Notes under the pieces: generated by a model
What the model saw: the letters and a program-made list of their open reading frames with translations, nothing else
Told to the model about the DNA's origin: nothing
Databases searched by the model: none
Program-made: the position numbers and the translations under genes
Assembly (NCBI RefSeq): GCF_014268935.2
Contig: NZ_JABWRJ020000002.1
Location: 372,001 to 436,000 of the forward strand
Length of the DNA: 64,000 bases
Source: Pseudomonas peradeniyensis
GTDB taxonomy: Bacteria > Pseudomonadota > Gammaproteobacteria > Pseudomonadales > Pseudomonadaceae
Direction of reading: 5' to 3'
Shown: piece by piece, positions 39,919 to 48,637 of the stretch
How positions within the stretch are numbered: position 1 is the stretch's first letter
Layout of the letters: each line of letters begins with the position of its first letter

Positions 39919-40122
39919 CTACACCCCTTCGAGAAACCCCACCACCACGCTCTTGATGATAAACGCCAGCACGCCCAGGCCCAGCACAAAGAACAGGATC
40001 AGCGTGCCAAAGCGCCCGGCCTTGGACTTCTTCGCCAGGTCCCAGACGATGAAGCCCATGAAACCGATCAGCACGGTGACCAGGACGATCATCATCCATT
40101 CTTCGAATACTGCGGGATCCAT
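39919..40122 (-). CDS. DUF2788 small membrane protein
   Basis: The 67-residue protein has two membrane segments (about residues 9-26 and 40-62) flanking a basic loop DLAKKSKAGRFG, which is typical of DUF2788. These proteins have no known function. The tail VLGLGVLAFIIKSVV matches the family. It lies alone between a REP block and the Lrp-type regulator on the same strand. Confidence 0.8.
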   Translation of the reverse strand: MDPAVFEEWMMIVLVTVLIGFMGFIVWDLAKKSKAGRFGTLILFFVLGLGVLAFIIKSVVVGFLEGV

Positions 40123-40175
40123 CAGTTCACTCCAGGCAGATTGAGCCCCCGATCATACGCCGCACGCGCAAGGAT

Positions 40176-40652
40176 TCAACGCAGGTGGGTCAATGGCAGC
40201 TCGGTGCTGGCCAGCACCTGGTTGAGCACGAAGCTCGAGCGCACGCTGGTCACGCCTTCGATACGGGTCAGGCTGCCCAGCAGCAGCTTCTGGTAGTGGT
40301 CCATGTCCGGCACCACCACCTTGAGCTGGTAATCGGCGTCCATCCCGGTGACCAGGCTGCACTCGAGCACCTGGGGCAGGCTGCGGATCGCCGCCTCGAA
40401 GGTCTCGAAGCGCTCGGGCGTGTGCCGGTCCATGCCGATCAGCACGTAGGCGGTCAGGCTCAGGCCGAGCTTCTTGCGGTCCAGCAGGGCCACCTGGCGC
40501 GAGATGTAGCCATCGTCTTCGAGCTGCTTGACCCGACGTGAGCACGGGGAAGGCGACAGGCCGATGCGTTCGGCCAGTTCCTGGTTGGAGATGCGCGCAT
40601 CGCGCTGCAATTCGGCGAGGATGCTCAGGTCGTAGCGGTCGAGCTTGCTCAT
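40176..40652 (-). CDS. Lrp/AsnC family transcriptional regulator
   Basis: The 158-residue protein has an N-terminal winged helix-turn-helix (about residues 5-60, with LAERIGLSPSPCSRRVKQLEDDGYI) and a C-terminal RAM/ACT-like ligand domain (YVLIGMDRHTPERFE onward). Length and layout match Lrp, which controls amino-acid and nitrogen genes. The ligand and targets are unknown. The start is at 40652, with an AAAGGA site upstream. The 312-base gap that follows on the far side may hold its own promoter and a small RNA. Confidence 0.92.
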   Translation of the reverse strand: MSKLDRYDLSILAELQRDARISNQELAERIGLSPSPCSRRVKQLEDDGYISRQVALLDRKKLGLSLTAYVLIGMDRHTPERFETFEAAIRSLPQVLECSLVTGMDADYQLKVVVPDMDHYQKLLLGSLTRIEGVTSVRSSFVLNQVLASTELPLTHLR

Positions 40653-40699
40653 GGAAAGGACCTTTTCTGTTCGGATTGCTGCGAATTATCGATCCTGGG

Positions 40700-40966
40700 T
40701 GAAAAATTGCGCAAGCGCTATTTATCAGAGCAATCTTCGCAATCATCTGCCCCGGCGTCTGGCCTATCTTTATCACCAGAATCACTGCCCGGACATCAGT
40801 CCACGGCGACGCGCCCTAGGCGGGCGGTCGCGGCCAGCCATCCAACAGGATCCGCCAGGCCCCCGGGCTACGCACTGTCCAGAAGACGGCGCGAGGTGAG
40901 CCGGTGCCACAAGCGCCGAGCACGGACGACAATTCCCAAAGGGAGGCCGCAAGGCCTCCCTTTTTT
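40700..40966 (+). ncRNA. Candidate small RNA or untranslated transcript ending in a strong terminator
   Basis: The gap between the Lrp-type gene (start 40652) and the MFS gene (stop 40965) has no supported protein gene. A perfect terminator of GGGAGGCC GCAA GGCCTCCC then TTTTTT ends a forward transcript at 40966, with no forward gene to terminate. The body is GC-rich and could fold (for example GGCGCGAGGTGAGCCGG... stretches). The 5' end is unknown; a weak TATCTT lies near 40770. Alternatively the hairpin serves only the MFS gene's reverse transcript. Start is approximate. Confidence 0.4.
40941..40966 (+). terminator. Intrinsic terminator (forward, possibly bidirectional)
   Basis: GGGAGGCC pairs with GGCCTCCC around a GCAA tetraloop, followed by six T on the plus strand. 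On the minus strand only TTT follows, so it is a weaker end for the MFS transcript. Confidence 0.85.
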
Positions 40967-42170
40967 ATTGCTGCGCAGGCTGAACGCGAGAGGCCTTGCG
41001 CCGGCCGATTACGGCCAGCGCCGCCAGCAGCACCAGCAACCCGCCAGCCACGGCAATCACGAAGCCGCTGCGCGGTGTGGTGGCGTCCACCCACTGACCG
41101 GCGCCTGCCGCGCCGATGGCCACGCCGACATTCAGGCCAGCCAGCAGCCAGGTCAGGCCCTCGGTCAACTGGCGCTCGGGCACGTTGCGCTCCACCAGGG
41201 CCATGGCCACGATCATGGTCGGGGCGAAGAATACCCCGGCCAGCAACACCGCCACGGCCAGCAGGGTGAGGGTGTCGACCATGAGCAACGGCAGGGTAGC
41301 GAGCAGGGTGGCCAGTGCGCCGAGCAGTAACTGGCGGGGCAGCGGCAACCGCCAGTGCATTGCGCCGAACAGCAGCCCCGAGGCACAGGAACCCAGGGCA
41401 TAGGCCGACAGCACCAGGCTGGCGGCGGCCAACTGCCCCTGTTCGCTGGCGAAGGCGACACTGACGATGTCCACCGTGCCGACGATCATGCCCATCGCCA
41501 CCATCAGCAAGGTCAGTTGACGCACGGTCGGCAGCCGCCATACCGGCAGGTCACTTGCCAACGGCGCGTCGACAGCTGCCGGTGGTGGTTCGCTGGCGGC
41601 CTGCATCGCCAGTGCCGAAGTGCCCAGTAACAGCAGCGCGGCGGCGGCCAGCAGCCCGGCCTGTGGCCACAGTGCCACGCTGAGTCCAACCGCCAGGGGC
41701 GGCCCGGCGATGAAGCTGACTTCGTCGAGCACGGTTTCCAGCGAGTAGGCGGTCTGCAGTTGGGGTTGGCCGCGATACAGGTGGGTCCAGCGGGCGCGGA
41801 CCATGGCCGACATGCTGGGCATGCACCCGGCCAGCAGGGCGGCGAAGAACAGCAGCCAGTCGGGGCCGCGCAGCCAGGCGCAGGCCGCCATCAACAGCAG
41901 CCCGAGCACGCTCAGCAACCCGGCCAGCGGCAGCACCCTGCGTTGGCCCAGGCGGTCGACCAGGCGCGAGACCTGCGGCGACAGCAGGGCATAGGTCAGC
42001 ACGAAGCAGGCCGACACCGCTCCGGCCAGGGCATAGCTGCCGCGCCATTGCGCCAGCAGGGTGATGATGCCGATCCCGGTCATCGGTAACGGCAGGCGCG
42101 CCAGCAGCCCGGCCAGGGTGAAGGCGCGAGTACCCGTGGGAATGAACAACTGGGCGTAGGGGTTGGACAT
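40965..42170 (-). CDS. MFS transporter
   Basis: The 401-residue protein has about twelve membrane segments, as for a drug/metabolite MFS exporter. It has the motif A-like loop DRLGQRRVLPLAG near residue 72 (DRxGxRR), MFS-like RARWTHLYRG, and a repeat in the second half. Substrate is not predictable. It is divergent from a TetR repressor with a structured operator in the 133-base gap, so it is very likely that repressor's target. Confidence 0.88.
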   Translation of the reverse strand: MSNPYAQLFIPTGTRAFTLAGLLARLPLPMTGIGIITLLAQWRGSYALAGAVSACFVLTYALLSPQVSRLVDRLGQRRVLPLAGLLSVLGLLLMAACAWLRGPDWLLFFAALLAGCMPSMSAMVRARWTHLYRGQPQLQTAYSLETVLDEVSFIAGPPLAVGLSVALWPQAGLLAAAALLLLGTSALAMQAASEPPPAAVDAPLASDLPVWRLPTVRQLTLLMVAMGMIVGTVDIVSVAFASEQGQLAAASLVLSAYALGSCASGLLFGAMHWRLPLPRQLLLGALATLLATLPLLMVDTLTLLAVAVLLAGVFFAPTMIVAMALVERNVPERQLTEGLTWLLAGLNVGVAIGAAGAGQWVDATTPRSGFVIAVAGGLLVLLAALAVIGRRKASRVQPAQQ

Positions 42171-42226
42171 GTTGCTTCCTCCTTGAGGCGGCCCGCTTGC
42201 CGGTGGCTGGGCGGGGCGTGAATAAT

Positions 42227-42292
42227 ACGTACAGTGCGTATGATTAAATATTCATACGCGTTGAATGTAAATATTCATACGAAGTGTACGTA
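42227..42292. promoter_or_regulatory. Nested inverted-repeat operator between MFS and TetR genes
   Basis: GCGTATGA (42236-42243) and TCATACGC (42252-42259) form an exact inverted repeat. Outer arms TACGTAC (42227-42233) and GTACGTA (42286-42292) extend the symmetry. AAATATTCATACG occurs twice (42246 and 42269). A TetR operator is likely. Confidence 0.75.
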
Positions 42293-42303
42293 AAGGAGAG
42301 GCC

Positions 42304-42888
42304 ATGGTTCGCCGCACCCGTGCCGAAATGGAAGAAACCCGTGCCGCCTTGCTGGCGATGGCCCGTCAGGTCCTCGGTGAGCAGGGGTACGCACAGACGT
42401 CCATGGACGATCTGACCGCCCGCGCCGGGCTGACCCGCGGCGCGCTGTACCACCATTTCGGCGACAAGCAGGGCCTGCTGGCGGCCGTGGTGGCGCAGAT
42501 CGACGGTGAGATGGATGCGCGCCTGCTGGCCATCTCCGAAGCCAGCGATGACCCTTGGCAAGGATTCTGTCAGCGCTGCCAGGCGTACCTGCGCATGGCC
42601 CGCGAGCCGGAGATCCAGCGCATCGTCCTGCGCGATGCGCGGGCCGTGCTGGGCGCCGCTTCGCCCGAGGCGCAGCAGTATTGCATCGCGTCGTTGCAGC
42701 GGATGTTGGCGAGGCTGGTCCAACAGGGCGTGGTGGCCGAGGCCGACCCTTGGGCGCTGGCGGCGCTGGTGCATGGCAGCCTGTCGGAAGCGGCATTCTG
42801 GATCGCCCAAGGCGAGGACGGTGACGCTCGGCTCGGTCAGGCACTGGGTGCGCTAGAGCTGCTGCTGCGCGGCCTGTTGACGCGCTAG
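42304..42888 (+). CDS. TetR family transcriptional regulator
   Basis: The 194-residue protein has an N-terminal TetR helix-turn-helix (TSMDDLTARAGLTRGALYHHF at about residues 37-57) and a helical ligand-binding core in the C-terminal part. An AAAGGAGAG site precedes the ATG. It is divergent from the MFS gene and is the likely repressor of it through the palindromes in between; ligand unknown. Confidence 0.9.
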   Translation: MVRRTRAEMEETRAALLAMARQVLGEQGYAQTSMDDLTARAGLTRGALYHHFGDKQGLLAAVVAQIDGEMDARLLAISEASDDPWQGFCQRCQAYLRMAREPEIQRIVLRDARAVLGAASPEAQQYCIASLQRMLARLVQQGVVAEADPWALAALVHGSLSEAAFWIAQGEDGDARLGQALGALELLLRGLLTR

Positions 42889-42973
42889 TCTGTCGGCTAT
42901 TTCATCTGCCGGTCGCGGTCCGCGGAGTAGACTGCGAATGGTAAAGGCGAGCGTTTTCATCGAGAGGAACAAC

Positions 42974-43810
42974 ATGAGTTCGCGCATCTGGCGGTTGGCA
43001 GGTGTTGGTTTGCTGGGCCTGGGCATCAGCCTGGGTGCCCTGGCCGAAGGGCCTGGAGAAGGGCATGACGGCCATGGCGGCCAGCAGGAGCAGGGCGGTG
43101 GCGAACGGCGTGGATCGCCGCTCAATTCACGTGACGAAGTGCGCCAGACGCAACCGCCACGCCAGGGCTACTACCAGGACATTCCCCGTCGCTACGGCGA
43201 CAACCGATACTGGGAAGCGGGCGGTCCGGGTCAGCGCCCCGGTGGCGACTGGTCCGGCCGGCCCGATGGTCATGGCAATGGCTGGGGGCCAGGGCCGCAG
43301 TACCATCCCGGGCATACCGTCGAGCGCTTCCCGGATCGCTACTGGAAAGTGCCGTACCGCGGGCAGGACTATTTCTACTCTGGTGGCTACTGGTACCGGC
43401 CCCACGGCGGCGGCTACGTGGTGGTCACGCCACCCTACGGCGTGCGGGTCGGCTACCTGCCGCCCTATGCCCGTGAAGTGTGGCTAAGCGGTGCGCTGTT
43501 CTTCCTGGTGGCCGACACGTATTACCAGTACCAGGCTGACAGCCGCGAGTACGTGGTGGTCAACCCGCCCGCCGTGGCGCCTGCGCCTATGCCACAGCAG
43601 GGCGGCGGCTACGATGTGATCGCCTATCCGATGTACGGCCAGGGGCCGGAGCAGCAGGAGCAGGACCGCTATCAATGCCATCGCTGGGCGGTGAGCCAGT
43701 CGGGGTTCGATCCGGCGACCGCCAGCTATGCGCCGCCGGCCAATGTGGCGGACAACTATCGACGGGCGTTGGGGGCGTGCCTGAGCGGGCGCGGCTACAG
43801 CATCAATTGA
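42974..43810 (+). CDS. Tyr/Gly-rich secreted protein (DUF6515-like)
   Basis: The 278-residue protein has a signal peptide (GLGISLGALA-EG), a Gly/Gln/His-rich stretch, and a repeated aromatic pattern: YFYSGGYWYRPHGGGYVVV and PPYGVRVGYLPPY, then YYQYQADSREYVVV. A C-terminal block (RWAVSQSGFDPATA) with Cys residues follows. The architecture fits DUF6515 family envelope proteins of unknown function. GAGAGGAAC precedes the ATG at 42974. It stands alone after the TetR gene. Confidence 0.75.
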   Translation: MSSRIWRLAGVGLLGLGISLGALAEGPGEGHDGHGGQQEQGGGERRGSPLNSRDEVRQTQPPRQGYYQDIPRRYGDNRYWEAGGPGQRPGGDWSGRPDGHGNGWGPGPQYHPGHTVERFPDRYWKVPYRGQDYFYSGGYWYRPHGGGYVVVTPPYGVRVGYLPPYAREVWLSGALFFLVADTYYQYQADSREYVVVNPPAVAPAPMPQQGGGYDVIAYPMYGQGPEQQEQDRYQCHRWAVSQSGFDPATASYAPPANVADNYRRALGACLSGRGYSIN

Positions 43811-43831
43811 CGGGGCATTCGCGATAACGGA

Positions 43832-44701
43832 CTACACCGGGTCGGCGTGAACCATCACATCGGCCCGCGGGTAGCGCTGGCGAATGACTTGCGAGGCCTG
43901 CACGCACAGCTCATGGGCGGCATGCAGCGGCATGTCGCCGGGCAGTTCCAGATGCAGTTGCACGAACCACTGGCTGCCGGACACCCGCGTGCGCAGGTCA
44001 TGCACCCCCTTCACCCCCGGGATCGCCAGCACCACCTCAAGCATGCGCTCGCCGATATCGGCCGGCAGTTCCTTGTCCATCAGGATTGCCGTGCTCTCGC
44101 GGGCGATCTGCAGCGCGCTCCACAGGATGTACAGGGCGATCCCCAGGCCGAACAGGGCGTCGAGCTGCGGCCAGCCGAAGCGGGCGAGCAGCAGCGCCAG
44201 CAGGATGCTGGCGTTGAGCAGCAGGTCGGAGCGGTAGTGCAGCGAGTCCGCGCGCACGGCGGTGGAGCCGGTCAGGCGGATGACCTTGCGCTGGAACGCC
44301 AGCAGCGCCACGGTCAGCGCCAATGACAGCAGCATCACCGCGATGCCGGCGGCGGTGTCACCCAAGGGCTCCGGCGACTTCAGCCGCTCCACCGCCTGCA
44401 CCCCGATCAGCACCGCGCTGACCCCGATGAACAGCGCCTGGGCCATGCCGGCCAGGGCTTCGGCCTTGCCGTGGCCGAAGCGGTGGTCGTCATCGGCCGG
44501 GCGCAGCGCGTAATGCACCGCCAGCAGGTTGAGGAAGGAGGCGGCGGCATCCAGCGCCGAGTCGGTCAGCCCGGCCAGCAGGCTGACCGAGCCGCTCAGC
44601 CACCAGGCCACGGCCTTGCTCAGCACCAGGATGCAGGCGACGCTCAGCGAGGCGCGGGTGGCCAGGCGCAGCAGGCGTTGGTGTTCGGCGGTGGCAGTCA
44701 T
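43832..44701 (-). CDS. Cation diffusion facilitator (CDF) efflux protein
   Basis: The 289-residue protein has about six membrane segments and a cytoplasmic C-terminal domain. It has the CDF metal-site signature: LTDSALDAAASFLNL in helix 2 and HYRSDLLLN in helix 5, and RVSGSQWFVQLHLELP in the C-terminal domain. Such proteins export Zn, Fe, Co or Mn out of the cytosol in exchange for protons; FieF-like or CzcD-like specificity is not resolved. It is followed on the same strand by no gene, and overlaps none. Confidence 0.92.
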   Translation of the reverse strand: MTATAEHQRLLRLATRASLSVACILVLSKAVAWWLSGSVSLLAGLTDSALDAAASFLNLLAVHYALRPADDDHRFGHGKAEALAGMAQALFIGVSAVLIGVQAVERLKSPEPLGDTAAGIAVMLLSLALTVALLAFQRKVIRLTGSTAVRADSLHYRSDLLLNASILLALLLARFGWPQLDALFGLGIALYILWSALQIARESTAILMDKELPADIGERMLEVVLAIPGVKGVHDLRTRVSGSQWFVQLHLELPGDMPLHAAHELCVQASQVIRQRYPRADVMVHADPV

Positions 44702-44725
44702 GCGCAGGAGATCGTCCGGATCAGG

Positions 44726-45145
44726 TCAGGCCGCGGGTACCAGGCCGTAGCTGGCCAGTTGCTCGACGCTGCCGCGGTGCTGGATCAGCCGCGGGTCGTT
44801 CAGCGGCAGGCGCTGGCCCAGTTCGCTTTCAAGGATAGCCTGCAGCTTGGTCCGGTCGACCTGGCCATCGGCATTGATCGCCGGCTTGAGCTTGGCCGGG
44901 TCGACATGGGCCGTGGTGCCCCCGGGGTAGTAGATGGCGCCGGTGGCGAAGTCGATGCCGAAGGCGATCAGGCCGGGAATGACATAGAACAGGATACCGA
45001 TGGCATCCAGCGCCGCGACCACCGGATCGATCTTGCCTTCGATCTGGCCGCGACGGTCGGGGTAGAACAGGGTGCCGCAGGCCGTCAGCTGGGTCAGCAG
45101 GGTGGCGATGAGGGCGCCACCGATGACGCGGGAAGGGATGCGCAT
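44726..45145 (-). CDS. Uncharacterised lipoprotein
   Basis: The 139-residue protein has a lipobox (LTAC, Cys23) followed by GTLFYPDRRGQIEGKIDPVV and a hydrophobic stretch AIGILFYVIPGLIAFGIDF, then a hydrophilic C-terminal part. Its N-terminal half vaguely resembles YceK/YidQ-type lipoproteins. ATG 45145 is used because the longer open frame upstream has no signal or site. Function unknown. It precedes the CDF gene on the same strand by 24 bases. Confidence 0.7.
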   Translation of the reverse strand: MRIPSRVIGGALIATLLTQLTACGTLFYPDRRGQIEGKIDPVVAALDAIGILFYVIPGLIAFGIDFATGAIYYPGGTTAHVDPAKLKPAINADGQVDRTKLQAILESELGQRLPLNDPRLIQHRGSVEQLASYGLVPAA

Positions 45146-45264
45146 GTGAATCTCCGGAAGATAACGACAAACAACGGCGCGGCAATCGCCCGCGCCTGAG
45201 CTTAAGACCATGATAGGGCAGCCTCGGTTCGCCGTTATACTCGGTCGATTGTTCGAGGACCACC

Positions 45265-47793
45265 ATGATTTCATTACCGATCGATGCCGTACTGTCCGAC
45301 CTGCGCCAGGCCCTGGCCGAACGTGACGAAGCGGTGCTCGAGGCGCCGCCCGGCGCCGGCAAGACCACCCGCGTACCACTGGCCCTGCTCGCTGAGCCGT
45401 GGCTGCAGGGACAGACCATCCTCATGCTCGAGCCCCGGCGCCTGGCCGCCCGCGCCGCCGCCGAACGCCTGGCCAGCGAACTGGGCGAGAAGGTCGGCGA
45501 AACCGTGGGCTACCGCATCCGCCTGGACAGCAAGGTCGGCCCGAACACGCGCATCGAAGTAGTCACCGAGGGCATCCTCACCCGCCGCCTGCAGGCGGAT
45601 CCTGCGCTGGATGGCGTGGGGCTGCTGATCTTCGACGAGTTCCACGAACGCAGTCTGGATGCCGACCTGGCCCTGGCCCTGAGCCTCAACGGCCGGGCGC
45701 TGTTGCGCGACGAGCCGCCGCTGAAGATCCTGCTGATGTCGGCGACGCTGGAGGGCGAGCGGCTGTCGCGCCTGCTCGACGACGCGCCGATCATCAGCAG
45801 CCAGGGGCGCATGCATCCGGTGGATATCCGTTGGAGCCGGCCCTTGCAGCCTGGCGAGTTCGTCGAGCCGCGGGTGGTCGACTGCGTGCTCCAGGCCCTG
45901 GCTGACGAATCCGGCAGCCTGCTGGTGTTCCTCCCCGGGCAGGCCGAGATCCGCCGTGTGCATCAGGCGCTGCAGGAGGCCGTGGGTGAGCGTCCGGACG
46001 TCCTGCTCTGTCCGCTGCACGGCGAGCTTGACCTGAGCGCCCAGCGTGCCGCCATCGAGCCGGCGCCCAAGGGTCAGCGCAAGGTGGTGCTGGCCACCAA
46101 TATTGCCGAAACCAGCCTGACCATCGACGGCGTGCGCGTGGTGATCGACGCAGGTCTGGCGCGGGTGCCGCGCTTCGATCCCGGCAGCGGCATGACCCGG
46201 TTGGACACCCAGCGCATTTCCCGCGCCAGCGCCACCCAGCGTGCCGGACGAGCCGGGCGCCTCGAGCCCGGCGTGTGCTATCGACTGTGGTCCGAGGCGC
46301 AACACGATCAGTTGGCGGCCCACGCCAGCGCCGAGATCCTCCAGGCCGACCTGGCCGGGCTGGCCCTGCAACTGGCGCGCTGGGGCGTGCCGCCGGAGCA
46401 GCTCAGCTGGCTCGACCAGCCACCGGCGGCCGCCTACGGCCAGGCTCAGGACCTGCTGGCCCGGCTCGGTGCCTTCAAGCCAGGCTGCCGCGACAACTTG
46501 AGCGTACATGGCCAGGCCATGGCCGAGCTGCCTGCGCATCCGCGCATCGCCCATCTGCTGCTGCGCGGGCAGGACCTTGGATTGGCCGACATGGCCTGTG
46601 ATGTCGCCGCATTGCTGGGCGAGCGCGACATCCTGCGCGGCGGCGGTGCCGACTTGCACAGCCGGTTGGCCCTGCTCAGCGGTGAAAGCCGTGCCTCCCG
46701 TGGCGGGCAGGGCGGCGTGCAGCGCGCCCGGCAACTGGCCCGGCAGTATCGCGGCCAGTTGCGTGGCAAACCGCGCAGCCCGGTCGCCGACCCCGACCAT
46801 CCCCGCTGGCTGGGCGCGGTGCTGGCGCTGGCCTACCCCGACCGGGTGGCGCAGCAGCGTCGCGAAGGCGGCGCCGAGTACCGCCTGGCCAATGGCCGTG
46901 CGGCGCTGTTCGCCGAAGCTGATGCACTGATGAAAAGCCCGTGGCTGGTGATCGCCGACCTGGGCAGCCGCCAGGGGCAGCGCGAGGAGCGCATCTACCT
47001 GGCCGCCGAGTTCGATCCGGCGCTGTTCGACGGTGTGCTGGCCGAGCAGGTGGAGCAGCTCGACCTGCTCGACTGGGACGAACGTGAACAGGTGCTGCGC
47101 GCCGAGCGCCAGCGCAAGGTCGGCGAACTGGTGCTCAGCCGCGAGCCGCTGCCGGGGCTGGATGACGACGCACGGGCCAGGGCATTGCTGGGGCTGGTGC
47201 GGCGCAAGGGCCTGAACCTGCTGACCTGGACCCCGGAACTGCGCCAGTGGCAGGCCCGTGTCGCGCTGTTGCGTCAGCTGGACCTGGAAAAGGACGGCCA
47301 CAGCGAGTGGCCCGACCTGGGTGACGACGCCTTGCTCGCCAACCTGGAAGACTGGTTGCAACCTTATCTGGGCAAGGTGTCGCGGCTGAGCCACTTCGCC
47401 AACCTGGACCTGCCCTCGATGCTGCGCAACCTGCTGCCCTGGCCGCTGCCCCAACGTCTGGACGAGCTGGCGCCATCACACCTGGCCGTGCCCTCGGGCT
47501 CCAGCATTCGCCTGGACTACAGCGAGCAGCCACCGATCCTCGCCGTACGCCTGCAGGAACTGTTCGGCCTGGCCGACACCCCGCGCATCGCCAATGGCCG
47601 CCAGCAGGTCAAGCTGCACCTGCTGTCGCCGGCGCGCCGGCCGGTGCAGGTGACCCAGGACCTGGCCAACTTCTGGCGCACCACCTATGCCGAGGTGAAG
47701 AAGGACCTGAAAGGGCGCTATCCCAAGCACTACTGGCCGGACGATCCGCTGGTGGCCGAAGCCACGGCCAGGGCCAAGCCAAGGAAGGCCTGA
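45265..47793 (+). CDS. hrpB: ATP-dependent helicase HrpB
   Basis: HrpB is a DEAH-type RNA helicase. The 842-residue protein has Walker A PPGAGKTTRVPL, the DEFHER motif (Walker B), LLMSATLEG (motif III), FLPGQAEI, and the motif VI ISRASATQRAGRAGR. C-terminal HrpB domains follow. The family helps RNA processing in some bacteria (e.g. HrpB in spirochaetes) but its role in pseudomonads is unclear. It stands alone, divergent from the lipoprotein gene. Confidence 0.96.
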   Translation: MISLPIDAVLSDLRQALAERDEAVLEAPPGAGKTTRVPLALLAEPWLQGQTILMLEPRRLAARAAAERLASELGEKVGETVGYRIRLDSKVGPNTRIEVVTEGILTRRLQADPALDGVGLLIFDEFHERSLDADLALALSLNGRALLRDEPPLKILLMSATLEGERLSRLLDDAPIISSQGRMHPVDIRWSRPLQPGEFVEPRVVDCVLQALADESGSLLVFLPGQAEIRRVHQALQEAVGERPDVLLCPLHGELDLSAQRAAIEPAPKGQRKVVLATNIAETSLTIDGVRVVIDAGLARVPRFDPGSGMTRLDTQRISRASATQRAGRAGRLEPGVCYRLWSEAQHDQLAAHASAEILQADLAGLALQLARWGVPPEQLSWLDQPPAAAYGQAQDLLARLGAFKPGCRDNLSVHGQAMAELPAHPRIAHLLLRGQDLGLADMACDVAALLGERDILRGGGADLHSRLALLSGESRASRGGQGGVQRARQLARQYRGQLRGKPRSPVADPDHPRWLGAVLALAYPDRVAQQRREGGAEYRLANGRAALFAEADALMKSPWLVIADLGSRQGQREERIYLAAEFDPALFDGVLAEQVEQLDLLDWDEREQVLRAERQRKVGELVLSREPLPGLDDDARARALLGLVRRKGLNLLTWTPELRQWQARVALLRQLDLEKDGHSEWPDLGDDALLANLEDWLQPYLGKVSRLSHFANLDLPSMLRNLLPWPLPQRLDELAPSHLAVPSGSSIRLDYSEQPPILAVRLQELFGLADTPRIANGRQQVKLHLLSPARRPVQVTQDLANFWRTTYAEVKKDLKGRYPKHYWPDDPLVAEATARAKPRKA

Positions 47794-47823
47794 CCCGTGC
47801 ATTCGCTCGGGAGAACGCCGGCC

Positions 47824-48480
47824 TCAGGCGCCGGCTTCACCCTCGAGCAGCATGAACAGGCGGTACAGCACCACGGTGCTGAACAGCTGCAGGAAGCCGC
47901 TGAGGCTGTCCAGCGCCAGTTGCACGCCGGGCTGCGGCTCGGGGAACAGCTGCAGCAGCAGGCCGTCGATCAGCCACAAAGGCGCCAGCACCGACAGCAT
48001 GCAGACCATGATGCGCAGGAAATGCCCGGTGGTCATGCGCGCGCTGGTGCGCATCGACTCGATCACCGGCAGGCCACGCAGCACCAGCAGGTACTCGGCG
48101 AACACCAGGTTCACCATGATCCATACACCGGGGAAGATGAGCAATGCCAGGCCCGCCATGATCAGCAGCGAGCTGATCACGATCAGCAGGGCCAGCATCG
48201 GCCACAGCTGCAGGGCGCGGGCGAACAGGTCGCGCTTGGCGGTGTCCTGGCCGTTGCTGCGGGTGTCGAGGTAGAGAATCAGCGCGGCGCTGTACAGCGG
48301 GTAGAACAGCAGGCTGACGAGCATGCCGTAGGCCGGCGAGGCCTGTGCACCCAGCTGGCTGTAGAGCAGCTGGGTGCCGAGGGCCTCGAGTACCACCAAG
48401 GGCAGGCACAGCTGGAGGATGCTCGTCAGGTGACGGCGGAAGAAGTACAGGGAGTCGCGCAGAACGCTCAGCGGATTCAT
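47824..48480 (-). CDS. YciC family (UPF0259) membrane protein
   Basis: The 218-residue protein has about five to six membrane segments and starts with MNPLSVLRDSLYFFRRHLT, typical of YciC-like UPF0259 proteins. No function has been established. It ends 30 bases from hrpB on the opposite strand, so the two converge. The start at 48480 is preferred as the family N-terminus. Confidence 0.8.
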   Translation of the reverse strand: MNPLSVLRDSLYFFRRHLTSILQLCLPLVVLEALGTQLLYSQLGAQASPAYGMLVSLLFYPLYSAALILYLDTRSNGQDTAKRDLFARALQLWPMLALLIVISSLLIMAGLALLIFPGVWIMVNLVFAEYLLVLRGLPVIESMRTSARMTTGHFLRIMVCMLSVLAPLWLIDGLLLQLFPEPQPGVQLALDSLSGFLQLFSTVVLYRLFMLLEGEAGA

Positions 48481-48637
48481 CGGTCAACATCGCATGGCAG
48501 AAAAAGCAGGGCGTAACTTTAGCCCACTCGGCCCGCTTGCTGAAAAAAGTTTCATGGCCCGGACAATTGAATCGCTTTGCCCGGGCCTCCATCTTTGACG
48601 CTGTCCGATGTCCTGTTCAGCGCACGAGGTTGCCCCG

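Noticed and set aside
45274..47454. Long minus-strand open frame opposite hrpB
   Set aside because: Shadow of hrpB with low-complexity Gln/Ala composition and no motif.
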